The position numbers and the translations under genes were made by a program. A stretch of DNA of 34,948 nucleotides, taken from NCBI GenBank assembly GCA_944326155.1, contig CALVCV010000014.1:1-34948 (forward strand), given 5' to 3'. Origin of the DNA: an uncultured Bacilli bacterium (GTDB lineage Bacteria > Bacillota_I > Bacilli_A > ML615J-28 > CAG-313). The first letter of the stretch is position 1; each line of letters begins with the position of its first letter. The notes under the pieces are model-generated. The model did not search any database. It was not told where the DNA came from and saw nothing but the letters and a program-made list of their open reading frames with translations. Positions 1 to 6,653 of the stretch are shown here, piece by piece.

Positions 1-11
1 CTTCTCCGCCA
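1..11 (+). tRNA. 3' end of a tRNA gene, probably tRNA-Ser (truncated by window edge)
   Basis: The first eleven bases read as a 7-nt acceptor strand (CTTCTCC), discriminator G and an encoded CCA. Bacterial tRNA-Ser has a G discriminator, and the matching 5' acceptor would be GGAGAAG, a common tRNA-Ser start. These bases are also much richer in G and C than what follows, and a strong terminator lies 44 bases downstream. Only the tail is visible, so the amino-acid assignment is an inference; other G73 tRNAs such as Asn or Asp are less likely from the acceptor sequence. Confidence 0.55.
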
Positions 12-54
12 AAGCAGTTATTGCAAAATATCGCCTAGGCAATACAAGAATTTT

Positions 55-108
55 ACATAAAAATAGACTATTTTACTATAAAATCAGTAAAATAGTCTAT
101 TTTTATGT
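55..108. terminator. Perfect 22-bp hairpin, terminator of the upstream tRNA
   Basis: Two perfectly complementary 22-nt arms (55-76 and 87-108) enclose a 10-nt loop. The right arm contains a five-T run, as in an intrinsic terminator. It closes the tRNA unit that ends at position 11. The left arm carries the matching A-run, so it could also stop transcription from the right. Confidence 0.8.
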
Positions 109-435
109 TATAAAATATGTATAGTTTTAGTTTATGCTATTTATTTTAAAGAACTCAAACAAAAAAAGTGTAGTTAACAACAATTATTTTTAAGTGTACA
201 TAAAATTATAGAAAAAGATAAGTTACAATTAAATTTTAATATAATTTTGTAGATAAGATATATAACGTATAAAATACAAAAATCTAAGAATCTACTTGAT
301 ATTGATTTTTTTCTTTTTATAAAAATTTATATAATTTTATTTTATATAATTATATCATATTTTGATTATATATATAATTTTAAATAAATAAACTTATATT
401 TTTTATAATTTTCTATTTTTTTCGATAATTCATAA
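109..435. other. AT-rich gene-free stretch
   Basis: There is no open frame with a credible start and ribosome-binding site, no tRNA fold, no repeat array and no recognisable riboswitch. The DNA is very AT-rich with long A and T runs. It separates the tRNA terminator from the promoter of the amidase gene. Confidence 0.6.
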
Positions 436-444
436 TGATATAAT
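436..444 (+). promoter_or_regulatory. Extended -10 promoter for the amidase gene
   Basis: TGATATAAT (TGN plus a perfect TATAAT at 439-444) sits 143 bases before the amidase start. No good -35 hexamer stands 16-18 bases upstream, which is acceptable for an extended -10 promoter. The implied leader of about 135 nt is unusually long for this window. Confidence 0.45.
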
Positions 445-587
445 GAAAATAGAGTATTAAACTTCTAAAAACAATATAAGATAGGGAGAGTGGTTGAAAT
501 GGTAATTTAACAAAATAAGTTGTTTTGAACTGATTAGTAGGAAAAAGTACAAACAAAGAAATTTAAAAAGAAAAGGAGAAGGAATTT

Positions 588-1472
588 ATGAAAAAAATTT
601 TAAGTTTGATATGTATATTTTCAATAAGTTTATTATTAGGATCAATTACAAAACCTATAAGTGTTAAAGCAGCAGGTGAGCCTAATCTTCATCAATTAAT
701 ATTAACAAATAACAATTGTTATATAGCAGGGCAATATATTACACCTTCTGGTATTATGGTTCATTCTACAGGTGCCAATAATCCAAATTTGAGACGCTAT
801 TTAGCACCTAATGATGGTTTAATTGGTGTAAATACAGGAGGAAATCACTGGAACCAGCCTACACCAGATGGTCAAGAAAAATGTGTCCATGCTTTTATTG
901 GAAAATTAGCAGATGGAACAGTTGCTACATATCAAACTCTTCCATGGAATATGAGGGGATGGCATGCAGGTGGTGCCGCAAATAATACGCATATTGGTTT
1001 TGAAATTTGCGAAGATGATTTAACAGATGCCAATTATTTTAACGCTGTTTATCAAGAAGCTATAGAATTGTGTGCATATCTTTGTGAATTATACAATTTT
1101 AATCCATTAGCAGATGGTGTTATAATTGGTCATTTTGAAGGATATCAGCTTGGCATTGCTTCGAATCATGCTGATCCAGGTCATTGGTTTTCAAGATATG
1201 GAAAAACAATGGATGATTTCCGTCAAGATGTATATGATGAAATGAATGATACAACAACGTTATATTGTGTACAAGTTGGCGCATTTTCAATAAGAGCAAA
1301 TGCCGAAGCACTTCTTGAGGAAATTGAAGCAGCTGGTTTTGATGGATATATTAAAACTTATGGAGCTTTATATTGTGTACAAGTTGGCGCATTTTCAATA
1401 AGAGCAAATGCCGAAGCACTTCTTGAAGAAGTTGAAGCAGCTGGTTTTGATGCTTTTATTAAGATTGAATAA
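588..1472 (+). CDS. Secreted N-acetylmuramoyl-L-alanine amidase (Amidase_2) with C-terminal SPOR repeats
   Basis: Peptidoglycan hydrolase predicted to cut the bond between N-acetylmuramic acid and L-alanine. Residues 1-28 form a signal peptide (KK, hydrophobic core, VKA cleavage site). The Amidase_2/PGRP-like domain spans about 33-215; candidate zinc ligands are H59 (in MVHST), H194 and H199 (in NHADPGHWF), and the GWHAGG and GFEICED motifs are present. The tail holds two nearly identical 36-residue units (225-260 and 261-294) with the core YCVQVGAFSIRANAEALLEE, which together make one SPOR-type peptidoglycan-binding domain, as in B. subtilis CwlC. The catalytic domain resembles amidases common in gut Firmicutes phages and mobile elements. 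Ribosome-binding site AAAGGAGAAGG precedes the ATG. It stands alone between terminators. Roles in cell separation, mother-cell lysis or a captured phage lysin are all possible. Confidence 0.85.
   Translation: MKKILSLICIFSISLLLGSITKPISVKAAGEPNLHQLILTNNNCYIAGQYITPSGIMVHSTGANNPNLRRYLAPNDGLIGVNTGGNHWNQPTPDGQEKCVHAFIGKLADGTVATYQTLPWNMRGWHAGGAANNTHIGFEICEDDLTDANYFNAVYQEAIELCAYLCELYNFNPLADGVIIGHFEGYQLGIASNHADPGHWFSRYGKTMDDFRQDVYDEMNDTTTLYCVQVGAFSIRANAEALLEEIEAAGFDGYIKTYGALYCVQVGAFSIRANAEALLEEVEAAGFDAFIKIE
1260..1452 (+). repeat. 108-bp-period tandem duplication in the amidase gene
   Basis: Segments 1260-1344 and 1368-1452 match at 83 of 85 bases (differences at 1319/1427 and 1323/1431); similarity weakens in the 24-base spacers. 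The period of 108 bases is 36 codons, so the frame is kept. The near identity at DNA level, including synonymous positions, points to a recent duplication or ongoing gene conversion. Confidence 0.92.
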
Positions 1473-1473
1473 T

Positions 1474-1518
1474 AATAAAAAGTATGGTATTTTAAAAAAA
1501 AATACCATACTTTTTATT
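1474..1518. terminator. Terminator of the amidase gene
   Basis: Perfect 19-nt arms (1474-1492 and 1500-1518) around a 7-nt A-rich loop, with T-rich sequence in and after the right arm. It begins two bases after the amidase stop codon. Confidence 0.85.
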
Positions 1519-1590
1519 TATTGTTTTTTAAAAATATAAAAATCGAATAAATTTAATATAAATATAATATGATGTGGTAATGGTGATAAT

Positions 1591-2502
1591 GTGAAAAAAA
1601 TAGTATATGGTTTTTTATTTGGTATAAGTTGTTTGATTCCTGGTTTTAGTGGAGGGACAATGCTACTTATCTTAGGTATATATGAAAGTTTTACTTCATC
1701 TTTGTCTAAACTTTTGCAAAAACCAAAGGAAGCATTTGGAGAACTTTGGTTGTACGGGATTGGTGCAAGTATAGGAATTGTGGTTGGAACTTTTACAATT
1801 GCTAATAGTTTACAATATTTTCCCTTTATAATTGCAAGTTTTTTTGTAGGATTAGTACTAGCAACAATTCCCATTACTTTAAGAAAAATAAATATTGCAA
1901 AAATGAAAATTATAGATATATTAAGTTATTTGGTAGCAATTTTTATAAGTATGATATTAACCTTTAGTGATGATTTTAATATAAGTTACATACAGTTAAA
2001 AACACCATCTATTTCTCTTATGATATATATATTGATTCTAACTGCTATTGCGAGTGCTACTATGGTAATTCCTGCTGCAAGTGGTATGACAATTCTTTTA
2101 ATATTTGGTATGTACGAACCTTTAATGTTAATATTCGATCAAGTTTTTAAAGATATTTTAAAACTAAATTTTATATCACTTAGAAATAATTTATGGATAT
2201 TATTGACTTTTATTATTGGGGCAATAATTGGTGTTGTCGGTATTTCAAAAATTATTTCAAATTTGTTTAAAAAAAATGTTTTTTTTATTTGGTATTTTAT
2301 TTTAGGATTACTTGTAGTATCTCCTATTACTATTTATAAAGCCGCATATGAAAAACAATTATTATATATGAACAATTTTATAAGTAAACATTTTTTTGGT
2401 CATCTTGTATTATGTATTATTTTTTTAATCTTAGGAATTTTTTTAATTACATTTTTAAATTATTTACAAAAAAAGCATAAAACAAAAAATAAAGATAAAT
2501 AA
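1591..2502 (+). CDS. DUF368 polytopic membrane protein (PopT-like)
   Basis: A 303-residue membrane protein with about eight hydrophobic segments. Near the N-terminus it has the DUF368 hallmark IPGFSGGTMLLILGIYES (about residues 16-33), and the inverted-repeat half carries a second related stretch, IPAASGMTILLIFGMYEP (about 158-175). DUF368 proteins of the PopT type have been implicated in moving undecaprenyl phosphate back across the cytoplasmic membrane for wall-precursor synthesis; assigning that activity here is an inference from family membership. Translation starts at GTG (1591) with a weak GGTGA upstream. A TATAAT lies at 1563-1568, but I see no matching -35. The tail after residue 293 is rich in lysine and probably cytoplasmic. 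Confidence 0.82.
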   Translation: MKKIVYGFLFGISCLIPGFSGGTMLLILGIYESFTSSLSKLLQKPKEAFGELWLYGIGASIGIVVGTFTIANSLQYFPFIIASFFVGLVLATIPITLRKINIAKMKIIDILSYLVAIFISMILTFSDDFNISYIQLKTPSISLMIYILILTAIASATMVIPAASGMTILLIFGMYEPLMLIFDQVFKDILKLNFISLRNNLWILLTFIIGAIIGVVGISKIISNLFKKNVFFIWYFILGLLVVSPITIYKAAYEKQLLYMNNFISKHFFGHLVLCIIFLILGIFLITFLNYLQKKHKTKNKDK

Positions 2503-2587
2503 ATTATATATAAAAATTTAAAATTGTAAAGTTTTAGTATAGATATAAAAAAAATTCTCATAATATATGTGATAGGAGGAAATAAAT

Positions 2588-3013
2588 ATGAAACTTTTAA
2601 CAAAAAATCGCTATGATAATCCAAGTTTTTTTGATGATTTTTTTTCAACATATCCTTTTGGTAAACCCTATCAAAGTAATATGATGAGAACAAATATTTC
2701 AAAAAGAAAAGGAAACTATGTTTTTGATATTGATATTCCTGGTTTTCAAAAAGATGATATAAAAGTTCAATTAAATGATGGATATTTAAATGTTTTTGTT
2801 GATGCAAATAAAGAAGGAAAACCTTGCGATTCAGATGATTGTGAGTGGCTTCATCAAGAGAGATTTCAAGGTGAATATGCTAGAAGTTTTTATGTAGGAT
2901 GTCCAAATGATGTAAAAGCCAATGCCACATATCATAATGGTGTTTTGACGGTTGTTATACCAGAAGAAGATACTAAAAAAGAGGATAGTAGCAAATACAT
3001 TAGGGTTGAATAA
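2588..3013 (+). CDS. Hsp20/alpha-crystallin family small heat-shock protein
   Basis: A 141-residue ATP-independent holdase. The alpha-crystallin domain covers about residues 36-125, with the opening pattern YVFDIDIPGFQKDDIKV and the closing YHNGVLTVVIPEE, which correspond to conserved A-x-[YF]-xNGVL-type elements of the family. The N-terminal arm is short and contains F-F-D-D-F-F and PYQ motifs; the tail has no clear I-x-I, ending in YIRVE. The ribosome-binding site ATAGGAGGAAA is strong. I found no CIRCE element and no CtsR-type repeat upstream, so its heat-shock control is not evident from the sequence. Confidence 0.92.
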   Translation: MKLLTKNRYDNPSFFDDFFSTYPFGKPYQSNMMRTNISKRKGNYVFDIDIPGFQKDDIKVQLNDGYLNVFVDANKEGKPCDSDDCEWLHQERFQGEYARSFYVGCPNDVKANATYHNGVLTVVIPEEDTKKEDSSKYIRVE

Positions 3014-3015
3014 GA

Positions 3016-3045
3016 AAAAGCACATTAGATGACTAATGTGCTTTT
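3016..3045. terminator. Bidirectional terminator between hsp20 and the zinc-ribbon gene
   Basis: Perfect 13-nt arms (3016-3028 and 3033-3045) around a four-base loop, with A-runs on the left and T-runs on the right. It follows the hsp20 stop by two bases and overlaps the stop codon of the minus-strand gene that ends at 3044, so it serves both convergent genes. Confidence 0.88.
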
Positions 3046-3574
3046 ATTTTGTTACGCTATTTTTATCTAGTAAGGTGCCACAGTAACTACATTTATAAAT
3101 ATCATCTGTAATTTTACAACTTGCGCCACAATTTGGACATTTGATGATTAAAGTATCATTCATCACACTTGACATGTAGTCTTTTTTATCACCAACAGTA
3201 GATAAATCAATCAATTTTTCATTATCTTTTAAAAGATAATGAATCAAATACCCCTTTGTAATCAAAAAATTAATATCAGATAAAATACTTTTAATATCTT
3301 TTTGATTAGTCTCTGATAATAAAGAAACGTAATTAATTTTTTCTACAATAATTTGGTGACAAAGACGATAATAATATTTAAATTCACCATATTTTGACCA
3401 TAAAATTGGCATGCCATAAAAACCTGCTACAACAATAACAATTCCTAATACACCAAGAAAAATAATACCATTTGCAAAACCAAATATAATCATTAAAATA
3501 CCAGGCACAAAAAGAATCGATAAAAGTAAAGAAGTATAAAATAAAATATTTTTTGTTTTTGTAATGTTTTTCAT
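3044..3574 (-). CDS. Two-TM membrane protein with a C-terminal zinc ribbon
   Basis: Not a named family to me. The 176-residue protein has two membrane segments at about residues 10-33 and 36-58, a soluble helical middle (about 70-140), and a C-terminal zinc ribbon with C146-x2-C149 and C162-x2-C165. The frame extends upstream to a TTG at 3592, but that codon lies inside the promoter, so I chose ATG at 3574. There is no Shine-Dalgarno before it, and the promoter predicts a transcript that starts on or next to the ATG. It is divergent from an XRE-type regulator that also carries membrane segments; the operon of that regulator ends in another two-TM zinc-ribbon protein, suggesting a functional link. 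No enzymatic motif is visible. Confidence 0.72.
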   Translation of the reverse strand: MKNITKTKNILFYTSLLLSILFVPGILMIIFGFANGIIFLGVLGIVIVVAGFYGMPILWSKYGEFKYYYRLCHQIIVEKINYVSLLSETNQKDIKSILSDINFLITKGYLIHYLLKDNEKLIDLSTVGDKKDYMSSVMNDTLIIKCPNCGASCKITDDIYKCSYCGTLLDKNSVTK

Positions 3575-3580
3575 ATTTTT

Positions 3581-3609
3581 ATTATAGCACAAAAAAAAGG
3601 AAGTTGCAA
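3581..3609 (-). promoter_or_regulatory. Strong promoter of the minus-strand zinc-ribbon gene
   Basis: On the minus strand: TTGCAA (3609-3604), a 17-base spacer, then TATAAT (3586-3581) preceded by TGC, giving an extended -10. The expected start point, about seven bases further on, coincides with the ATG at 3574-3572. Confidence 0.75.
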
Positions 3610-3634
3610 TCTTTTTAGATGTCTTTTATTGCAA
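3604..3634. promoter_or_regulatory. Inverted repeat TTGCAAT-N17-ATTGCAA, possible operator
   Basis: TTGCAAT at 3604-3610 and ATTGCAA at 3628-3634 form an inverted repeat in the divergent intergenic region. The left arm is the -35 of the minus-strand promoter; the right arm is placed as a -35 (TTGCAA 3629-3634, 17 bases before TATAGA 3652-3657) for the XRE gene. It may be simply two -35 boxes facing apart, or an operator for the XRE protein. Confidence 0.4.
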
Positions 3635-3668
3635 ATATTAAAAAAATAATTTATAGATTTGTTATAAT
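3629..3668 (+). promoter_or_regulatory. Promoter region of the XRE-HAD-TPR operon
   Basis: Two alternatives are visible: TTGCAA (3629-3634) with a 17-base spacer to TATAGA (3652-3657), or an extended -10 TGTTATAAT with TATAAT at 3663-3668 but no -35. The second leaves only about 12 bases of leader before the GTG at 3687, enough to include the GAGGTGG ribosome-binding site. Confidence 0.5.
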
Positions 3669-3686
3669 AAGATATGAGGTGGTATT

Positions 3687-4316
3687 GTGAGAAATATTCA
3701 TACAAACATTAAGGTGTTAAGACAGGAAGCAAGATTATCACAAGAAGAATTTGCTGAACAAATAGGTACAACAATAGAAACTGTTAAACTTTGGGAAAAA
3801 GGAAAATTAGATCCAACTGATGATGAAATTACAAAAATGTGTCCTGTCTTACGAATACATAAAGAAGACTTTTTAGAAAGAGATATATTAACAGAAAGAA
3901 CAAGTGCCAATGCAAAAATGAAAAAAAATTATCGTTCTAATTACAATTGGTATTATGGCAATCGTTTGCATATGGCTTTTTATATATCTTATTTGATTTT
4001 GATTCCTATAGCTATTATAGGTGGATATTTTATTGCAAGTATCTTCTACTCTGCTCAAGAAGAACTATTAAATACAACAATTCCATATAAAACAATTTAT
4101 CAAATTGGTTATGGAATTGGAGTTGGTGGTACAATTAGTACAATATATGTTCTAATATACGTTTTTAAAAAAGGGATTATAAAATTTCAATGGTGGTTTC
4201 TCTTCTTCATCTCTTTTGCAATATCACTACTTATTTTTATTTGTAGTATTTTATTAATTGTTTTGTACGGTTTTGCTTTTTATAAAGGTATAATTAAAAA
4301 AGGAAAAAATTATTAG
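3687..4316 (+). CDS. XRE-family HTH regulator with three or four C-terminal membrane segments
   Basis: A 209-residue protein. Residues 4-63 form an XRE/Cro-type helix-turn-helix (LRQEARLSQEEFAEQIGTT followed by IETVKLWEKG). After a basic linker (about 70-92), the remainder is membrane-embedded: segments at about 94-116, 133-158 and 166-200 (the last may be two). Such membrane-tethered XRE proteins are common in Firmicutes, but their signals are mostly unknown. It starts at GTG with GAGGTGG upstream. It is divergent from the zinc-ribbon membrane gene and is the first gene of a tight operon (9-base gap to the HAD gene), so it probably regulates itself and the divergent gene. That regulation is an inference. 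Confidence 0.8.
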   Translation: MRNIHTNIKVLRQEARLSQEEFAEQIGTTIETVKLWEKGKLDPTDDEITKMCPVLRIHKEDFLERDILTERTSANAKMKKNYRSNYNWYYGNRLHMAFYISYLILIPIAIIGGYFIASIFYSAQEELLNTTIPYKTIYQIGYGIGVGGTISTIYVLIYVFKKGIIKFQWWFLFFISFAISLLIFICSILLIVLYGFAFYKGIIKKGKNY

Positions 4317-4325
4317 AGAGGTAAT

Positions 4326-5192
4326 ATGGAAAATAAACAACCAATTATTGCGTTAATGTATGATTTTGATAAAACACTTTGTGCAAAAGATATGCAAGAG
4401 TATAGTTTTATCCCAAGTGTAGGCATGGATGCACAAACATTTTGGAAAGAATCAAATGAAATATCAGTTAAGAATAATATGGATAGAATTCTTGCATATA
4501 TGTTATTAATGATTAAACATGCTAAAAATAAGAATGTTGGTATTAAAAGAAGTGATTTTACAAATCTTGGTAAAGATGTTATCTTTCTTAAAGGGGTGAA
4601 ATCTTGGTTCAAAAGAATTAATGAATATGGCAAGAGTTTAGGAGTTACTATTGAACACTATATTTTATCATCTGGCTTAAAAGAAATTATTGAAGGAACG
4701 TCCATTGCTAAAGAATTTAAAAGGATTTATGCTTGTGAATTTTACTATAATAAAAGTGGCAATGCTGATTGGCCAAAACAAGTTATCAATTTTACGACCA
4801 AAACGCAGTTTATCTTTAGAATTTCTAAAGGCGCACTAGAACAATTAGATGATCAAAAACTAAATAGTGTAATGGATAATGATGATAGAAGAATTCCATA
4901 TCGAAATATGATTTATATTGGTGATGGAATGACAGATGTTCCTTGCATGAAACTTGTTACGATGCGTGGTGGTGAGGCGATTGCTATTTATCACAAAGAT
5001 ACCATTGATGTAGCCAAAAGACTATTTCAAGATAAAAGAGTAGGTTATATTTGCAAAGCAGATTATAGTAAAGATTCTAGTTTAGAAACAATTGTTAAGA
5101 CATTAATCCATAAAATGGCTTTAACAAGCCAATTAGTAGAAATTCATCAAAAGCAAAAAGAACAGTATATTGGAGATTCTCATGAACAATAA
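4326..5192 (+). CDS. HAD-superfamily phosphatase, phosphoserine-phosphatase-like
   Basis: A 288-residue cytoplasmic enzyme of the haloacid dehalogenase superfamily. Motif I is D13-F-D15-K-T (nucleophile D13, acid D15), motif II is probably S106/S107 in YILSSG, and motif IV is GDGMTDVP with D200 and D204. The large insert between motif I and motif II (about residues 20-90) would form a helical C1 cap. The substrate is not evident; the family includes enzymes on phosphoserine-like small molecules. The ribosome-binding site AGAGAGG is good. It sits nine bases after the XRE gene and overlaps the next gene by 11 bases, so the operon is translationally coupled. Confidence 0.82.
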   Translation: MENKQPIIALMYDFDKTLCAKDMQEYSFIPSVGMDAQTFWKESNEISVKNNMDRILAYMLLMIKHAKNKNVGIKRSDFTNLGKDVIFLKGVKSWFKRINEYGKSLGVTIEHYILSSGLKEIIEGTSIAKEFKRIYACEFYYNKSGNADWPKQVINFTTKTQFIFRISKGALEQLDDQKLNSVMDNDDRRIPYRNMIYIGDGMTDVPCMKLVTMRGGEAIAIYHKDTIDVAKRLFQDKRVGYICKADYSKDSSLETIVKTLIHKMALTSQLVEIHQKQKEQYIGDSHEQ

Positions 5193-6261
5193 AGAAATTA
5201 TTGATGAGATTAAAGCGAATCTAACAAATGAAAAAGATGTAGATATTGCTTATTTACAAACCGAAATGGAAATTTATAAAAAAATGCATAATGAAGAAGT
5301 TATTTATGCCATTGCTGATATGCTTTTTCATTATTTAGATCCTAAGGTTAAAGAAAAATTAGATTTAAAAACTCATCAAGTATTAGATGAAAGAAGAGAA
5401 GAATATGAAAAAGTACTTAATCTTTTAGAAAACGATAGGTATGATGAAGCAAAAGCGATATTGATTAAATTATCTTTGACATTTAAAAAAGCATCTTATG
5501 TCAAAGAAAAAAATTATTATGACTTTGATCAAATGATTGAATATTTTCTTTTTTGTGAAAATGTTCAAAATGCTAAAAAATTAAAGATTAGAAGATATCC
5601 AGAACCTATAACTTACTATCTATATCAACTTGCTTCCATATACCAGAAAGAAAATAATATCTATAAAGCAATTGATAGTCTTGAAGAAGCATTAACGTAT
5701 AATCCAAGATGCCAATATGTTATGCAAGAATTGATGTTATTATATGAAGAAGTATCAAAAGATGAAGAAGCTTTTGAACTTGCCAAAACGAGTTTAAAAT
5801 ATGCTTATGCTAAGGAACAACTTGCACAAGCATATCAATTTATTGCTAAATATTTTTTTAAAAAACAATGCTATGATATTGCAATTGTCTGCTATTTGAC
5901 AAGTGATTCTTATCGCAAAACACCACAGAATAAAGAAGTAGTAATTCAACTTGTTAAAGAGTATAGTAAAGTTCCACTAGAACAAATTTCTGATGTGAAT
6001 GATATTTTTGCAAAATATCATCTACAACAAGGAATTGCGGAAAATGTTATTTTTACAATTAATGATTTTATCGCTTATGCCAAAAGATTGAATGATTATG
6101 AAACAGTTTTATATTTATTAAATATTGCTAGTGAATTAACTGATGATGCATATTATCAAATACAAATTGCGGAAAATGCCAAAAAACTAGAGGAAAAAAC
6201 AAATGGAAACAAAAATAAAAATTTTACAAGTGATGAAGTGGATATATTTTATAACAATTAG
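5182..6261 (+). CDS. TPR-repeat protein of unknown function
   Basis: A 359-residue soluble, mostly helical protein. Tetratricopeptide-like helix pairs are clearest at about residues 145-180 (YYLYQLASIYQKENNIYKAI then SLEEALTYNPR) and continue to about 260; shorter helical hairpins occur at about 75-110 and 300-345. No signal peptide or membrane segment. The frame opens at a TTG (5170), but the ATG at 5182 follows GGAG with a 6-base gap and is preferred. It overlaps the HAD gene by 11 bases and the following zinc-ribbon gene by 59 bases. TPR proteins usually act as scaffolds, so it may connect the phosphatase with the membrane proteins of this operon; that is inference. Confidence 0.75.
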   Translation: MNNKEIIDEIKANLTNEKDVDIAYLQTEMEIYKKMHNEEVIYAIADMLFHYLDPKVKEKLDLKTHQVLDERREEYEKVLNLLENDRYDEAKAILIKLSLTFKKASYVKEKNYYDFDQMIEYFLFCENVQNAKKLKIRRYPEPITYYLYQLASIYQKENNIYKAIDSLEEALTYNPRCQYVMQELMLLYEEVSKDEEAFELAKTSLKYAYAKEQLAQAYQFIAKYFFKKQCYDIAIVCYLTSDSYRKTPQNKEVVIQLVKEYSKVPLEQISDVNDIFAKYHLQQGIAENVIFTINDFIAYAKRLNDYETVLYLLNIASELTDDAYYQIQIAENAKKLEEKTNGNKNKNFTSDEVDIFYNN

Positions 6262-6538
6262 TATTTTTATTTTTGGTTTTTGGTTTATTATTCAATATAA
6301 GTGGTCTTTATATGTTATGGTAGGTTTCTTAGTAGTTGTTTTAGTTTTATATTTTACGATTCATCTTTTACGTAGTAAGATATATGTTTATACTTGTCCC
6401 AAGTGTCAACATCAATTTCAAATATCTATAGGTAAAGATATTACATCTTATAATGCACAAATAGGTGGAAAAGTTTTGGTTTGTCCTAAATGTGGTGTCA
6501 AAGAAGTCATGAAGGCAAAACCTAAAGATGATAAATAA
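6203..6538 (+). CDS. Small two-TM membrane protein with zinc ribbon
   Basis: A 111-residue protein with two membrane segments (about 12-31 and 36-56) and a C-terminal zinc ribbon whose knuckles are C65-x2-C68 and C94-x2-C97. It resembles in layout the divergent protein at 3044-3574 but has no obvious sequence identity outside the cysteines. Its start lies 59 bases inside the TPR gene in another frame; GAGG at 6191-6194 serves as ribosome-binding site. An internal ATG at 6233 (residue 11) lacks such a site. It closes the operon: a terminator follows directly. Function unknown. Confidence 0.72.
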   Translation: METKIKILQVMKWIYFITISIFIFGFWFIIQYKWSLYVMVGFLVVVLVLYFTIHLLRSKIYVYTCPKCQHQFQISIGKDITSYNAQIGGKVLVCPKCGVKEVMKAKPKDDK

Positions 6539-6570
6539 AAAAACTTGATAGAATCAAGTTTTTTTATTTT
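6538..6570 (+). terminator. Terminator of the XRE-HAD-TPR-zinc-ribbon operon
   Basis: Arms 6538-6549 and 6553-6564 (core CTTGAT/ATCAAG extended by A/T pairs) around a 3-base loop, followed by a T-rich tract. It overlaps the last base of the stop codon. Confidence 0.85.
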
Positions 6571-6579
6571 TTAAAGATA

Positions 6580-6608
6580 TTGCAAAAAACCAAAAAAAGG
6601 TGTATAAT
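6580..6608 (+). promoter_or_regulatory. Promoter of the zinc uptake operon
   Basis: TTGCAA (6580-6585), a 17-base spacer and TATAAT (6603-6608). The start point would fall near 6615, inside the inverted repeat described separately. Confidence 0.75.
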
Positions 6609-6611
6609 AAA

Positions 6612-6628
6612 TTGATATAGAGTATCAA
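6612..6628. promoter_or_regulatory. Inverted repeat TTGATA-N5-TATCAA, candidate Zur/Fur-family operator
   Basis: A hexamer inverted repeat with 5-base spacer spans the expected transcription start of an operon whose first gene is a Fur-family regulator and whose others are zinc transporter parts. Position and symmetry fit a repressor site. It does not match the longer classical Bacillus Zur box closely, so assignment is provisional. Confidence 0.5.
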
Positions 6629-6653
6629 ATTTAAAAAACAAGAAAAGAGTAAA

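Noticed and set aside
12-120. Open frame reading through the start of the window (FSAKAVIAKYRLGNTRIL...)
   Set aside because: It runs through the tRNA 3' end and the perfect terminator hairpin, so it is not a gene tail.
481-587. Possible riboswitch or T-box in the long amidase leader
   Set aside because: No T-box sequence, specifier loop or conserved riboswitch core can be seen; only weak pairing.
1260-1452. CRISPR-like repeat
   Set aside because: Only two long copies, in frame inside a coding region; it is a protein repeat.
2503-2587. CIRCE or CtsR operator before hsp20
   Set aside because: Neither the TTAGCACTC inverted repeat nor the GGTCAAA tandem motif is present.
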